NCBI GenBank assembly: GCA_947302535.1
Contig: CAMYVX010000006.1
Coordinates: forward strand, 1 to 62,962
From: an uncultured Caryophanales bacterium
GTDB taxonomy: Bacteria; Bacillota_I; Bacilli_A; RFN20; CAG-826
Direction: 5' to 3'
DNA length: 62,962 nt
The notes beneath the pieces were generated by a model. The model was not told where the DNA came from and did not search any database. It worked only from the letters and a program-made list of their open reading frames with translations. Both the position numbers and the translations under genes were made by a program. Below, in pieces: positions 19,137 to 29,757 of this stretch (positions within the stretch are counted from its first letter, which is position 1; each line of letters starts with the position of its first letter).

Positions 19137-19721
19137 TTATTTCATCATAGCTAATTTATTGGATATAATCGACTTAATTTCCTCAGCGGCTCTTTGAATA
19201 TCATCATTGATGATAACGTGATCATATGAGCCAGTCATCGTCATTTCTTTTAAACCTTTATTAAGTCTTTCTTGAATAACTTCTTCAGGTTCACTACGAC
19301 GATTACGAATACGGTTTTCTAAGGCCTCAAAATTAGGTGGCATTAAGAAGAAGGAAATAACTCCATCATCTTTAACTTTTTTCATCACTTGTTTCGCCCC
19401 GTTAATTTCAATCTCCAAGATGACATTGATGCCTTTATTTCTCATCTCTTCGACTTTATAAGAAGGGGTACCATAATAATGGCCAACAAACTTAGCGTGT
19501 TCTAAGAAATTGCCATCTTCGATATCTCTTAAGAATTCATCTTCAGAAACAAAATAATAATCAACCCCATCTTTTTCACCTTCACGAGGTGGACGAGTGG
19601 TCATAGAGATGGAATAGCCAAGATTCAAAGTATTATCTTTTACAATCTCTTTACGTAGTGTTCCCTTACCAACGCCTGAAGGTCCACTAAGGATGATAAG
19701 TAAGCCTTTTTTGTTTTCCAT
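19137..19721 (-). CDS. gmk: guanylate kinase
   Basis: Phosphorylates GMP to GDP. P-loop SGPSGVGKGTL (residues 12-22), GMP-binding SMTTRPPREGEKDGVDYYFV and the lid NRRSEPEEVIQERL are canonical; length 194 aa. A near-consensus promoter places the transcript start about 5 nt before the ATG and there is no SD, so translation may be leaderless or nearly so. First gene of gmk-priA. Confidence 0.97.
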   Translation of the reverse strand: MENKKGLLIILSGPSGVGKGTLRKEIVKDNTLNLGYSISMTTRPPREGEKDGVDYYFVSEDEFLRDIEDGNFLEHAKFVGHYYGTPSYKVEEMRNKGINVILEIEINGAKQVMKKVKDDGVISFFLMPPNFEALENRIRNRRSEPEEVIQERLNKGLKEMTMTGSYDHVIINDDIQRAAEEIKSIISNKLAMMK

Positions 19722-19732
19722 AATTTCTTTGA

Positions 19733-19761
19733 ATTATAAATAACTATTTATATAAAATCAA
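19733..19761 (-). promoter_or_regulatory. sigma-A promoter of gmk with a 5-nt predicted leader
   Basis: On the minus strand, TTGATT (19761-19756), 17-nt spacer, TATAAT (19738-19733). The expected start is near 19726 and the gmk ATG begins at 19721, with no Shine-Dalgarno between. Confidence 0.7.
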
Positions 19762-19785
19762 ATAAAAGATAAAATTAAAAAGAAA

Positions 19786-21162
19786 ATGAAACTAAACGTC
19801 TCTTTACTTAACGAAATTACTCTTGATTTAAGAGAACATGTATTGGCTAATCGTCTCGCGACAGTGACAACAGTCAATTCAACCGATTTTATCTTTTCTT
19901 TTTCTGTTTATCGCAAGGAAAAAATGTTTGTTTCTTTATCCCATGGTTTTCCTTTTCTTACATTAGTAAGGATTGATGAATCAATTTCCACTACTGGAGA
20001 TAAAAATAGTCAAATATTAAGAAAAGAATTAAAGGATGCTTATATCACTGATATCTCTGTATTAAATAATGACCGTGTGATTTGTTTTTCTTTGTTAAAG
20101 TCTAATGATTATTATGAAAAAGAAAAACGTTCATTACTTTTAGAATTAATCCCACATCGCGCAAATATGGTTTTACTTGATCAAAATGAGCATATCATTT
20201 TTGTCTTACATCAAAACGGTTTAGAAACTTCTCGCCCATTGATGAAAGGATTAATCTATCAACCTCTAGTTAATCAAAACAAAAGTAATGAACCGGCGAG
20301 TGCTTCTTTAAATGATATTAAAGAATACGCTTCGAACTATATCTATCAAGCTAAGTCTTCTCGACTCAAAGAAAGATATCATCTACTTTTTAAACACATT
20401 AAATCAAAAAACCATTCTTTAGATAATAAACTCATCACTTTAGAAATAGAAGCAAATAGAGCTAAAGATAACCTTATCAATCAAGAATATGGACAGATGA
20501 TTCTTTCTCTTGGAGAAGATGAAAAAGAATTAGAAAGTTATCTTTTAGATAAAAACATAGAAAAAGATTATGATAAGAGTCTATCTTATGGAGTTAACGC
20601 TGATCGTTTCTTTAAGAAATATAAGAAAGCAAAGCGCACTTTAGAAATGAATAAGATTGAAAAAGAAAAGAGTTTAGAAAAGCTTTCTTATTATCAATCT
20701 TTGCAAAATCTTCTCCCTTATATGAACGAAGATGATTTATTAGAGCTCGCTAAAGAATTACTTCCTCATAAAACAAGTAAAGATGTAAAGAAGAATGCAA
20801 ACAAGATTTCTTATGTCGAATACAAAAATACAAGAATTTATTTTGGTAAAAACTCAAAACAAAATGAGCTATTAACATTCAAGTTAGCTAAGAAAGATTA
20901 TTGGTATTTCCATATTAAGGACACTCATGGTTCTCATGTCGTCATAGCCCTTGAAAACCCGGATAATGAGACTAGACTTATCGCTTCTGAAATTTGTTTA
21001 ATATTAGCAAATAAAAAAGATGGAGAAATCTATACCACGCAAATACGCAATATCAAAAAAGGCGCAAGCGAGGGCTTGGCCTTATTAAAATCTTATAAAT
21101 CCATCTATCTTCACGATGTTCGTGAATGCACTATCGAATTATTAAAACACTATAAATCTTAA
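19786..21162 (+). CDS. rqcH: RqcH/NFACT family ribosome quality-control protein, short form
   Basis: RqcH (Rqc2/NEMF homologue) binds stalled 50S-peptidyl-tRNA complexes and directs C-terminal alanine tailing. The NFACT-N domain contains an Asp-Arg pair (residues 96-97, NNDRVICFS) at the place of the essential DR of the family, followed by the LIPHRANMVLLDQ strand. A coiled-coil middle with YGVNADRFFKKYKKAKR leads to the NFACT-R domain with YWYFHIKDTHGSHVVI. At 458 aa it is about 110 residues shorter than B. subtilis RqcH (about 570), the loss falling between NFACT-N and the coiled coil (HhH region). No SD precedes the ATG; AT-rich promoter-like boxes end about 10 nt upstream. Confidence 0.88.
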   Translation: MKLNVSLLNEITLDLREHVLANRLATVTTVNSTDFIFSFSVYRKEKMFVSLSHGFPFLTLVRIDESISTTGDKNSQILRKELKDAYITDISVLNNDRVICFSLLKSNDYYEKEKRSLLLELIPHRANMVLLDQNEHIIFVLHQNGLETSRPLMKGLIYQPLVNQNKSNEPASASLNDIKEYASNYIYQAKSSRLKERYHLLFKHIKSKNHSLDNKLITLEIEANRAKDNLINQEYGQMILSLGEDEKELESYLLDKNIEKDYDKSLSYGVNADRFFKKYKKAKRTLEMNKIEKEKSLEKLSYYQSLQNLLPYMNEDDLLELAKELLPHKTSKDVKKNANKISYVEYKNTRIYFGKNSKQNELLTFKLAKKDYWYFHIKDTHGSHVVIALENPDNETRLIASEICLILANKKDGEIYTTQIRNIKKGASEGLALLKSYKSIYLHDVRECTIELLKHYKS

Positions 21163-21677
21163 TGTTTTTCCTTTAGAAGGAAATCTTCTCCTTTAATCGC
21201 TTCTGAAGTTGCTAAGGAAGGGAAATATTGTTGTCTTAAAACTTCATAAGCCACAATAGCTACACAGTTAGATAAATTCAAGCTCCTAGCTTCAGGAACC
21301 ATTGGTATTCTTAACAAAGAATCCTGGTGTTCTTTAAGTATGTCATGAGGTATACCAGTTGATTCTCTTCCAAACATTAAATAGATATCTTCTATCTGAT
21401 TAGAAAAATCAAACGAGGAATAAACTTTATCCGCATAACGGCTCACATAATAAATTTTATCTTTATGGTGTTTAGAAAGAAAACCCTCATATGTTGGATA
21501 ATAGATCATCTTTAAGTCACCAATATAATCCATACCCACTCTTTTTAAATCTTTAGAATCAATAGAAAAAGTCAACGGGCCAATGATATGCAAAGTCGCG
21601 TGTATAGCCACGCAAGTTCGCATAATATTACCTGTATTTTGTGGTTTCTCAGGACGATAAAGAACGATATTTATCAT
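21159..21677 (-). CDS. trmL: tRNA (cytidine(34)/uridine(34)-2'-O)-methyltransferase TrmL
   Basis: SPOUT-class knotted methyltransferase acting on wobble position 34 of tRNA-Leu. Motifs: NIVLYRPEKPQNTGNIMRTC (N-terminal), LMFGRESTGIP and the knot region IPMVPEARSLNLSNCVAI. Length 172 aa is normal. Its start shares one base with the ppa stop (two-gene unit), and its end overlaps the convergent rqcH end by 4 nt. Confidence 0.94.
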   Translation of the reverse strand: MINIVLYRPEKPQNTGNIMRTCVAIHATLHIIGPLTFSIDSKDLKRVGMDYIGDLKMIYYPTYEGFLSKHHKDKIYYVSRYADKVYSSFDFSNQIEDIYLMFGRESTGIPHDILKEHQDSLLRIPMVPEARSLNLSNCVAIVAYEVLRQQYFPSLATSEAIKGEDFLLKEKH

Positions 21678-22240
21678 TAGCGATAAAGTTTCTTTCTTTG
21701 TTCAATAATCTTAGGTTCAATCTTAGCTTTATAGGCTTCCATTGATTCAAGAATAATTTGTTTCGCAGCTTTTGCATTTTTAAAAACGCCAACCGCTGTA
21801 GCCTTACCCTCTAAGGTCTTGTACACTTCAAAGAAGTGTTTAATCTCCGCCATAATGTGGTCAGGGAGTTCACTAATATCGCCATATTCGTTATAAAATG
21901 GGTCGTTTTCCGAAATAGCGATAATTTTTTCATCAGGTAAACCACTATCAGTCATAATAAGAACACCAATAGGTTTACATTGAACAAAGCACATTGGAAG
22001 AATTGGCTCGCTACACAAAACCAAAACATCAAGTGGGTCAAAATCACGGGCGTATGTACGTGGAATAAAACCATAGTTTTGTGGATAGTGAGTAGAAGTG
22101 AATAAAACACGGTCTAAGATTAAGTGACCAGTTTCTTTATCTAATTCGTATTTGTTTTTTGTTCCTTTAGAAATCTCAATAAGCGCTAAAAATGAATCGG
22201 GCGAAATTCTTGATTCCGCAACATCATGCCAACTATGCAT
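21677..22240 (-). CDS. ppa: inorganic pyrophosphatase, family I
   Basis: Soluble Mg-dependent enzyme hydrolysing PPi. Family I features: NKYELDKETGHL, YPQNYGFIPRTYA, DPLDVLVL (the DxxDxxD-type site DFDPLDVLV) and the C-terminal KATAVG-VF region. Length 187 aa is typical. SD TAGGAG precedes the ATG. It is notable beside a predicted PPi-dependent phosphofructokinase elsewhere in the window, since the two compete for PPi. Confidence 0.95.
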   Translation of the reverse strand: MHSWHDVAESRISPDSFLALIEISKGTKNKYELDKETGHLILDRVLFTSTHYPQNYGFIPRTYARDFDPLDVLVLCSEPILPMCFVQCKPIGVLIMTDSGLPDEKIIAISENDPFYNEYGDISELPDHIMAEIKHFFEVYKTLEGKATAVGVFKNAKAAKQIILESMEAYKAKIEPKIIEQRKKLYR

Positions 22241-22271
22241 AAATATCTCCTATGTCTTTTTATAGTTTAAT

Positions 22272-22290
22272 TTTATCACAATTTGATAAA
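22272..22290. promoter_or_regulatory. inverted repeat in the ppa / thioredoxin-lipoprotein divergent spacer
   Basis: TTTATCA-CAATT-TGATAAA: perfect 7-bp arms with a 5-bp centre, between the divergent starts of ppa (22240) and the lipoprotein (22314). No T-run follows, so a shared operator is more likely than a terminator. The core CACAATT is also found in the coaX palindrome. Function inferred. Confidence 0.4.
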
Positions 22291-22313
22291 GAAAAATATG
22301 ATAATATCATAGT

Positions 22314-23084
22314 GTGAAAAAAGTAGTCCTATTTCTTTTAACTAGTTTATGCCTTGTCTCGTGTAAAGACGCTAACGAGAACGCTTTAATGTTAGTTAAT
22401 GATTACGATTATGTAACAAATAATAATGTTACTAATTTCATAGATTTAAATGGCAAAGATGTCATCAATAGAATTAGTGAAAGAGATGACTTCATTTTGT
22501 TTTATTATTCAAGGACTTGTTCCAGCTGCAACGAAACGAATGAAACACTTCAAAAATACATTAATGATTATCATTACATCATCAATAGAGTGGATGCTGA
22601 TGTATATACAAAAGATTTGTTAGAAAAAACATATCCAGATGTCTTTATGGAACATCCAAATCCTCAATTAATGTTCTTTAAAAATGGTGAGTTAACCTAT
22701 TCTCATGGATATATTAATCTAAAAAACTATGATGCATTTAAGTCTAGGAATAAGAATCGGGTGAAAGAGAGTAATCTATATCAATTAACAACTCCAGAGG
22801 CAATAAAGGAATTTATTAATAATAATCCAAATACAACCATTTTCACTTATGACAAGAACAACGCGTATGAATTAAATTATTATGTACAAAAAATTAAAAA
22901 GACTCATAATCCAGACAATGATGAAAAAACTGTGATTATTGAAAAAAACTCCTTGTTTTGCATGAGTTATTTAGAAATTTATAAGGCGATAGGATTAGAA
23001 ACTACTCTTGATAGATCACTAATAATCAATATGGAAAATGGCCTTGTAAAAGGTTATGGTGACTATGTATTTGGTGAAAGGTAG
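22314..23084 (+). CDS. thioredoxin-like lipoprotein, probably two Trx-fold modules
   Basis: A 256-residue exported protein. The N-terminus KKVVLFLLTSLCLVSCKD is a short signal peptide with lipobox LVSC, so it should be lipid-anchored at C17. Module 1 has FILFYYSRTCSSCNET (redox CxxC as CSSC) and NPQLMFFKNGELTYSHG with the cis-Pro, a thioredoxin fold. Module 2 (from about residue 155) looks Trx-like (TIFTYDKNN, IIEKN, LIINMENG) but lacks CxxC. The start is a GTG; promoter-like GATAAT ends about 8 nt before it and there is no SD. Likely an extracellular thiol-disulfide protein; its partner is unknown. Confidence 0.75.
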   Translation: MKKVVLFLLTSLCLVSCKDANENALMLVNDYDYVTNNNVTNFIDLNGKDVINRISERDDFILFYYSRTCSSCNETNETLQKYINDYHYIINRVDADVYTKDLLEKTYPDVFMEHPNPQLMFFKNGELTYSHGYINLKNYDAFKSRNKNRVKESNLYQLTTPEAIKEFINNNPNTTIFTYDKNNAYELNYYVQKIKKTHNPDNDEKTVIIEKNSLFCMSYLEIYKAIGLETTLDRSLIINMENGLVKGYGDYVFGER

Positions 23085-23106
23085 TGGCTAAATTCCACTA
23101 CTTTTT
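23081..23106 (+). terminator. intrinsic terminator of the thioredoxin-like lipoprotein gene
   Basis: GTAGTGG, 7-nt loop, CCACTAC, then TTTTT. The stem includes the gene's own TAG stop and overlaps the 3' end of the convergent atpC. Confidence 0.75.
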
Positions 23107-23501
23107 GCTTTCAAATAATTTAATTCTGTTATTAGCTCTTTTAAGCGCTAATTCAGCTCTAATACTATCAAGGGATTCGGCTTTATCACTTAACCTTTTT
23201 TCCGCTCTTTCTTTTGCGGCTTTAGCTCTTAATATATCAATATCATCAGCGGCTTCAATAGAATCGAGCATTAAAGTCACTTTCTCTTCGTTGATGTTAA
23301 TCATGCCGCCACCAACAGCGTACTTATAAACATTAGCTTTCATGTTTATTTCTAAAATAGAAATAGCTACATCAGAGATAAGTGGAGCATGGCCTGGAAG
23401 AATGCCTAAAAGATAGTTAGTCGTTTGTACTTTAATAAAGTCGACATCCTCTTCTAGATATTTTCCAAAAGGAGTAAAAATAACTAACTTTAAAGTCTTC
23501 A

Positions 23502-23502
<1 letters not shown>
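23098..23502 (-). CDS. atpC: ATP synthase epsilon subunit
   Basis: Central-stalk regulatory subunit of F1. The N-terminal beta-sandwich (LKLVIFTPFGKYLEEDVDFI, LGILPGHAPLISDV, AVGGGMININ) and the C-terminal two-helix domain (RAKAAKERAEKRL) are both present; 134 aa is normal. Last gene of the atp operon, its ATG overlapping the atpD stop by one base. Confidence 0.95.
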
Positions 23503-25749
<2,247 letters not shown>

Positions 25750-25754
25750 AATTC

Positions 25755-27263
25755 TTATTCTTCGTTATGAGCAAAAAATTCTTTAATCGCGTCCACTAAC
25801 GCGGTTTCATTGTCCGCTGTTAACTCTTTCTTATCCATAATATCTTCAAAGATATTTGGGTTAGAATTATTAACGTACTTATAACAATCATTTAAAACCT
25901 TGCGGACATTAGAAAGTTCTAAATTATCGAGATATTTGTTTTTAGCCATATAGAGTTCAAAAACTTGTTTAGCTAAACTACGAGGAGCATATTGCTCTTG
26001 TCTTAAAACTTGAAGTAAAACTTCACCATGTTTCAAAATGTTGACTGTACTGGCATCTAAATCACTACCAAATTGGGAGAATGATTTCATTTCCATAAAG
26101 CTTGCTAAATCAATCTTTAAAGACTTTGCCACTTGCTTTGTGGCCTTGTATTGAGCCGCACCACCAACACGTGAGACAGAAAGACCGCTATCAATTGCTG
26201 GTCTTTGACCGGCATTAAAAGCATCAGTCGTTAAGAAAATCTGACCATCAGTAATAGAAATAACGTTGGTAGGAATATAGGCCGAAATATCACCAGCTTG
26301 AGTTTCAACAATAGGAAGAGCGGTAATAGAGCCACTACCATATTCAGGAGCTAACTTACAAGCTCTTTCTAATAAGCGGGAATGGAGATAGAAAACATCA
26401 CCAGGGTAGGCTTCTCTTCCAGGACTACGTTTAAGTAATAAAGACAAGGTTCTATAAGAAACAGCGTGTTTACTTAAATCATCGTAGATGATTAAAACAT
26501 CTTTACCTTGTTCCATCCATTCTTCAGCCATAGCAACTCCAGCATAAGGAGCTACATAAAGAAGTGGAGCGGGTTCGCTAGCCGTAGCAGCAACCACTAA
26601 GGTATATTCCATCGCGCCATGTTTTCTTAAACGGTCCACAATTTGTGCCACTGTTGAATTCTTTTGTCCAATAGCGACATAAATACATAAGACACCTTTA
26701 TCCTTTTGATTGATAATGGCGTCAATAGCAATCGCCGTTTTACCAGTTTGACGATCACCAATAATAAGTTCACGTTGTCCGCGTCCAATTGGAGTAATCG
26801 CGTCAATCGCGGTAATACCGGTTTCAAGTGGAGTGTCAACACTTTTACGAGTAATAACACCTGGAGCAATTCTTTCGATGGGTCGAGTCTTATTTGTTTT
26901 AATTTCTCCACCGCCATCAATTGGTTGTCCTAAAGCATTAACAACACGTCCTAATAAAGCATCTCCAACAGGAACAGTCATTACAGTTTTGCTTCTTTTT
27001 ACAGTATCGCCTTCTTTAATAAGTTGGTCGTCCCCTAAAAGCACCACGCCAACAGAATCAGTTTCCAAATTTAAAACCATACCATAAACATCACTAGGGA
27101 ACACCAATAGTTCACCAAGCATGGCATCTTTTAAACCATAGACAATAGCGATTCCATCGCCAACAGAAACAACTGTGCCAACATCATTACTATCAATCTT
27201 GGTCTCATAGTTTTTAATTTGTTCTTTAATCAAGGCGCTAATTTCATTTGCATTAATTTTCAT
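25755..27263 (-). CDS. atpA: ATP synthase alpha subunit
   Basis: Non-catalytic nucleotide-binding F1 subunit. [15 protein letters not shown] (P-loop), [26 protein letters not shown] and [21 protein letters not shown] are all canonical. Length 502 aa is standard. It follows atpH by 11 nt with a good SD (AAGGAGGG). Confidence 0.97.
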   Translation of the reverse strand: MKINANEISALIKEQIKNYETKIDSNDVGTVVSVGDGIAIVYGLKDAMLGELLVFPSDVYGMVLNLETDSVGVVLLGDDQLIKEGDTVKRSKTVMTVPVGDALLGRVVNALGQPIDGGGEIKTNKTRPIERIAPGVITRKSVDTPLETGITAIDAITPIGRGQRELIIGDRQTGKTAIAIDAIINQKDKGVLCIYVAIGQKNSTVAQIVDRLRKHGAMEYTLVVAATASEPAPLLYVAPYAGVAMAEEWMEQGKDVLIIYDDLSKHAVSYRTLSLLLKRSPGREAYPGDVFYLHSRLLERACKLAPEYGSGSITALPIVETQAGDISAYIPTNVISITDGQIFLTTDAFNAGQRPAIDSGLSVSRVGGAAQYKATKQVAKSLKIDLASFMEMKSFSQFGSDLDASTVNILKHGEVLLQVLRQEQYAPRSLAKQVFELYMAKNKYLDNLELSNVRKVLNDCYKYVNNSNPNIFEDIMDKKELTADNETALVDAIKEFFAHNEE

Positions 27264-27274
27264 AACGTCCCTCC

Positions 27275-27802
27275 TTATTTCAAAAGGTCTTTTTTCATCA
27301 TTTCAATTCGATTCTTAATCGAGCCATCATAAATATGATCGTTAATCACAACCTTAACCCCTCCGATAATTGATGGGTCAATGCGACTAATGAGTTCAAT
27401 TTCTTTGTTCTCTTTTTTAGAGATTTCCCTCTCAATGGCTTTAAGGGTCTTTTCATCAAGTTTGGATATTGAATAAATTAATCCTTCATCCACTCCACGA
27501 TAAGCATTGCAATAAGAGTTAAAAGCCTGCAAAACTTCAATTAAATAGGAAATTCTGCCATTTTTAATCATAATTTTAAGTAAAGCAATAACATCTTCGT
27601 CAACACGAACTAAAGTCTTATCAAGAATACTTTGTCTTTCTTCTATGCTAAGAAATGAAGAATTTAAAAGCATCACAAAATCACTATTAGACTCGATAAG
27701 TTTGATAAGTTCCTTAACCTCTTGTTGAAGAGGGATAACCTTATTCTTATCTAACGCTAAAGAGAAAAGAGCTTGTCCATAACGTGAAGCGATTTCATTC
27801 AT
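27275..27802 (-). CDS. atpH: ATP synthase delta subunit
   Basis: Peripheral-stalk subunit joining F1 to subunit b. N-terminal [15 protein letters not shown] and C-terminal [33 protein letters not shown] segments match the OSCP/delta family (175 aa). Located 4 nt after atpF in the usual order. Confidence 0.94.
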   Translation of the reverse strand: MNEIASRYGQALFSLALDKNKVIPLQQEVKELIKLIESNSDFVMLLNSSFLSIEERQSILDKTLVRVDEDVIALLKIMIKNGRISYLIEVLQAFNSYCNAYRGVDEGLIYSISKLDEKTLKAIEREISKKENKEIELISRIDPSIIGGVKVVINDHIYDGSIKNRIEMMKKDLLK

Positions 27803-27806
27803 AACT

Positions 27807-28358
27807 TTACTTCAACTTTTCTACAAATTCCTCTGCTAATCGTGCGTCATCATCTTTATTGATTTCGCGTTTTAAAATTTCTTCGCTGGCGCTTAAAGCA
27901 ATATCCACCATCTCATTATGAATAGCGTCTAAAGCTTCTTGTTTACTATTTTCAATATCGATCTCAGCTTGCTTTTTCATCTTCAAAACATCGTTACGAG
28001 TTTCTTCAAGAATGTTTTCTCTATTAATCTCAGCTTGATTATTAGCGTTTTCAATAATCATTGCCGCTTCTTTTTTAGAAGCAAGAATTAGTTCTTGAGA
28101 TTCAATCCTGTTAGTTTCCGCAGCGGCGTTTTTCTCTTCGGCTTCGCGGATATTGTTTTCAATATATTCCGCTCTTTTATTAAGCATCTTTTTAATTGGC
28201 TTATAAGCAAAGATGAAAACCACAATAAGGAGAACAACTAAAGCACCGAATTGTACGACAAAAGAAAGCCAACTAGGAATCAATTTGTTATTGATGCCTT
28301 GACTAATTTCATCGCCAATATCAGCGAATACGCGAGAAAGTGCAAAAGCACGATTCAT
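27807..28358 (-). CDS. atpF: ATP synthase subunit b
   Basis: Peripheral stalk. A short N-terminal segment (residues 1-28), one membrane helix (about 30-52, SFVVQFGALVVLLIVVFIFA) ending in YKPIKKMLNKR, then a long charged coiled coil. Length 183 aa is typical. It is preceded by an SD (AAGGAGGACAA) in the gap after atpE. Confidence 0.94.
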   Translation of the reverse strand: MNRAFALSRVFADIGDEISQGINNKLIPSWLSFVVQFGALVVLLIVVFIFAYKPIKKMLNKRAEYIENNIREAEEKNAAAETNRIESQELILASKKEAAMIIENANNQAEINRENILEETRNDVLKMKKQAEIDIENSKQEALDAIHNEMVDIALSASEEILKREINKDDDARLAEEFVEKLK

Positions 28359-28372
28359 GTAATTTGTCCTCC

Positions 28373-28588
28373 TTAATTAATGAATAAACATAAGATAGCC
28401 ACTAATAGGGCATAAATAGCGGTTGTTTCAACCAACGCACATCCTAAAATCATTGTGGTACGAATTTTGGAATATCCTTCTGGGTTACGGGAAATGCCAT
28501 TGATAGAAGCCACACAAACCATAGCTTCACCAATTGCGTTGGCCATACCAGACATCATCGCTAATGCGGCGCAAAATGCACTTGACAT
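28373..28588 (-). CDS. atpE: ATP synthase subunit c, two-carboxylate variant
   Basis: Two-helix proteolipid of the rotor, 71 aa with the polar loop SRNPEGYSK (33-41). The ion-carrying Glu is E54 in ALVETTAIYALL, with T55, T56 and Y59 matching the S/T-T-x-x-Y arrangement of Na+-binding c subunits. Helix 1 carries a second carboxylate, E21 in AIGEAM, exactly 33 residues earlier, the same spacing as E32/E65 in the Na+-coupled Fusobacterium nucleatum rotor. The helix-1 glycine repeat is partly replaced by Ala (GMANAIGEA). Na+ coupling is inferred from these residues. Strong SD; operon position normal. Confidence 0.93.
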   Translation of the reverse strand: MSSAFCAALAMMSGMANAIGEAMVCVASINGISRNPEGYSKIRTTMILGCALVETTAIYALLVAILCLFIN

Positions 28589-28591
28589 ATA

Positions 28592-29353
28592 TTAATTTCC
28601 TCCTTTCCTTGATAATTCCACATTCTCTTCATCTTCAGGAACTTCTTGTCCAATTAAAATAACTGATAAAGAGATAAAAACAGTCGTCTGGATAAATCCA
28701 GAGAATAAATCAAAATAAGCATGTAAGACTGGGGTAACAAATGGAGGCAAAATAGCCGCACCCACAGCCCCACCATCTGGGAAGGTCACTGTCATAAATG
28801 AGAAAATCATTCCTGATAATGACTCTAAAGCGTTATAAACGATAGTCATTAAAACCCAACCAGAAATGGCGTTACCAAATAAACGTAAACTTAAAGAAAG
28901 TAACGGTGCCCACATCGAAATCAAATTGATGGGAAGGAACAATGGAAGAGGTTCAACATAACGTTTGAAATATTTCCATTTTGTAAACCTTGCCGAAGTG
29001 ATGTGAATCAAAAGGAAGGTTGTAAAACCTAGTGATAAAGGAACCGCCATATAGGTGACAGGTGAAGGTAAACCGGTTAAACCAAAAATAAAGGCAATGA
29101 ATAAGTAAACAGCAACACCAAAAACAAATCCGCCCATATTTGGAAGTCTATTACCAATCATATTACGAGTGAAATCATCAAAGAATTTCACACCTAATTC
29201 AGTAATCAAAAGTAAGCCTTTAGGCTTTTTTAAGGGATCTTGAAAACGTGCTTGAATACCAACGATGATCGCTAAAATCATCATGATACCCATGACAATT
29301 AATGACGAGATAACTTCTGGAGCGATAACCATTTCGAAGAAATTATCAAACAC
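28592..29353 (-). CDS. atpB: ATP synthase subunit a
   Basis: Membrane stator subunit forming the ion half-channels with the c ring. About six membrane helices in 253 aa; the essential Arg is in SLSLRLFGNAISGW, and the C-terminal HAYFDLFSGFIQTTVFISLS helix is recognisable. It lies between atpI and atpE, 3 nt from each neighbour at its closest, with good SDs. Confidence 0.95.
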   Translation of the reverse strand: MFDNFFEMVIAPEVISSLIVMGIMMILAIIVGIQARFQDPLKKPKGLLLITELGVKFFDDFTRNMIGNRLPNMGGFVFGVAVYLFIAFIFGLTGLPSPVTYMAVPLSLGFTTFLLIHITSARFTKWKYFKRYVEPLPLFLPINLISMWAPLLSLSLRLFGNAISGWVLMTIVYNALESLSGMIFSFMTVTFPDGGAVGAAILPPFVTPVLHAYFDLFSGFIQTTVFISLSVILIGQEVPEDEENVELSRKGGN

Positions 29354-29354
29354 G

Positions 29355-29756
29355 TTATTCTTCTTCCTCCTCCTTAAAAATTAAATGACTAAGGGCAAGG
29401 GATATTGTAGAAAGCAAATATCCTCCAACAACAGCAAAGATATTAAATATTTTGATATCTTTAACATAATATAAATAACCAACTAACAAAAGAATACCAG
29501 CAAGAATCAAAAGTCTTGCAATAATCACGATAATCGTGCCAACAAGTTTCTTATCCTCGTTTTCTTTGTTGGTTACTAGAAACATAACCAGGAGGCAAAG
29601 TACACCATATAATCCTCCTAGCAACAAGCCTTGTGGTATATCTGGTAGATGATTAATCCAAAGAGGAATCATCCCCAAATTAATAACAAGCAAAGCACAT
29701 AAATCCAAAGAGAGAGCTTTGATATAAATATTTAAATGACGCCACTTCTTTTTCAT
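29355..29756 (-). CDS. atpI: AtpI-like membrane protein at the head of the atp genes
   Basis: A 133-residue protein with four membrane helices (about 12-32, 40-61, 73-96, 102-124) and a charged tail of Glu. It occupies the atpI position before atpB, where a c-ring assembly or ion-uptake factor is normally encoded. Sequence identity of this family is low, so the name rests on size, topology and location. Only one base separates it from the phosphofructokinase stop. Confidence 0.75.
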   Translation of the reverse strand: MKKKWRHLNIYIKALSLDLCALLVINLGMIPLWINHLPDIPQGLLLGGLYGVLCLLVMFLVTNKENEDKKLVGTIIVIIARLLILAGILLLVGYLYYVKDIKIFNIFAVVGGYLLSTISLALSHLIFKEEEEE

Positions 29757-29757
29757 T

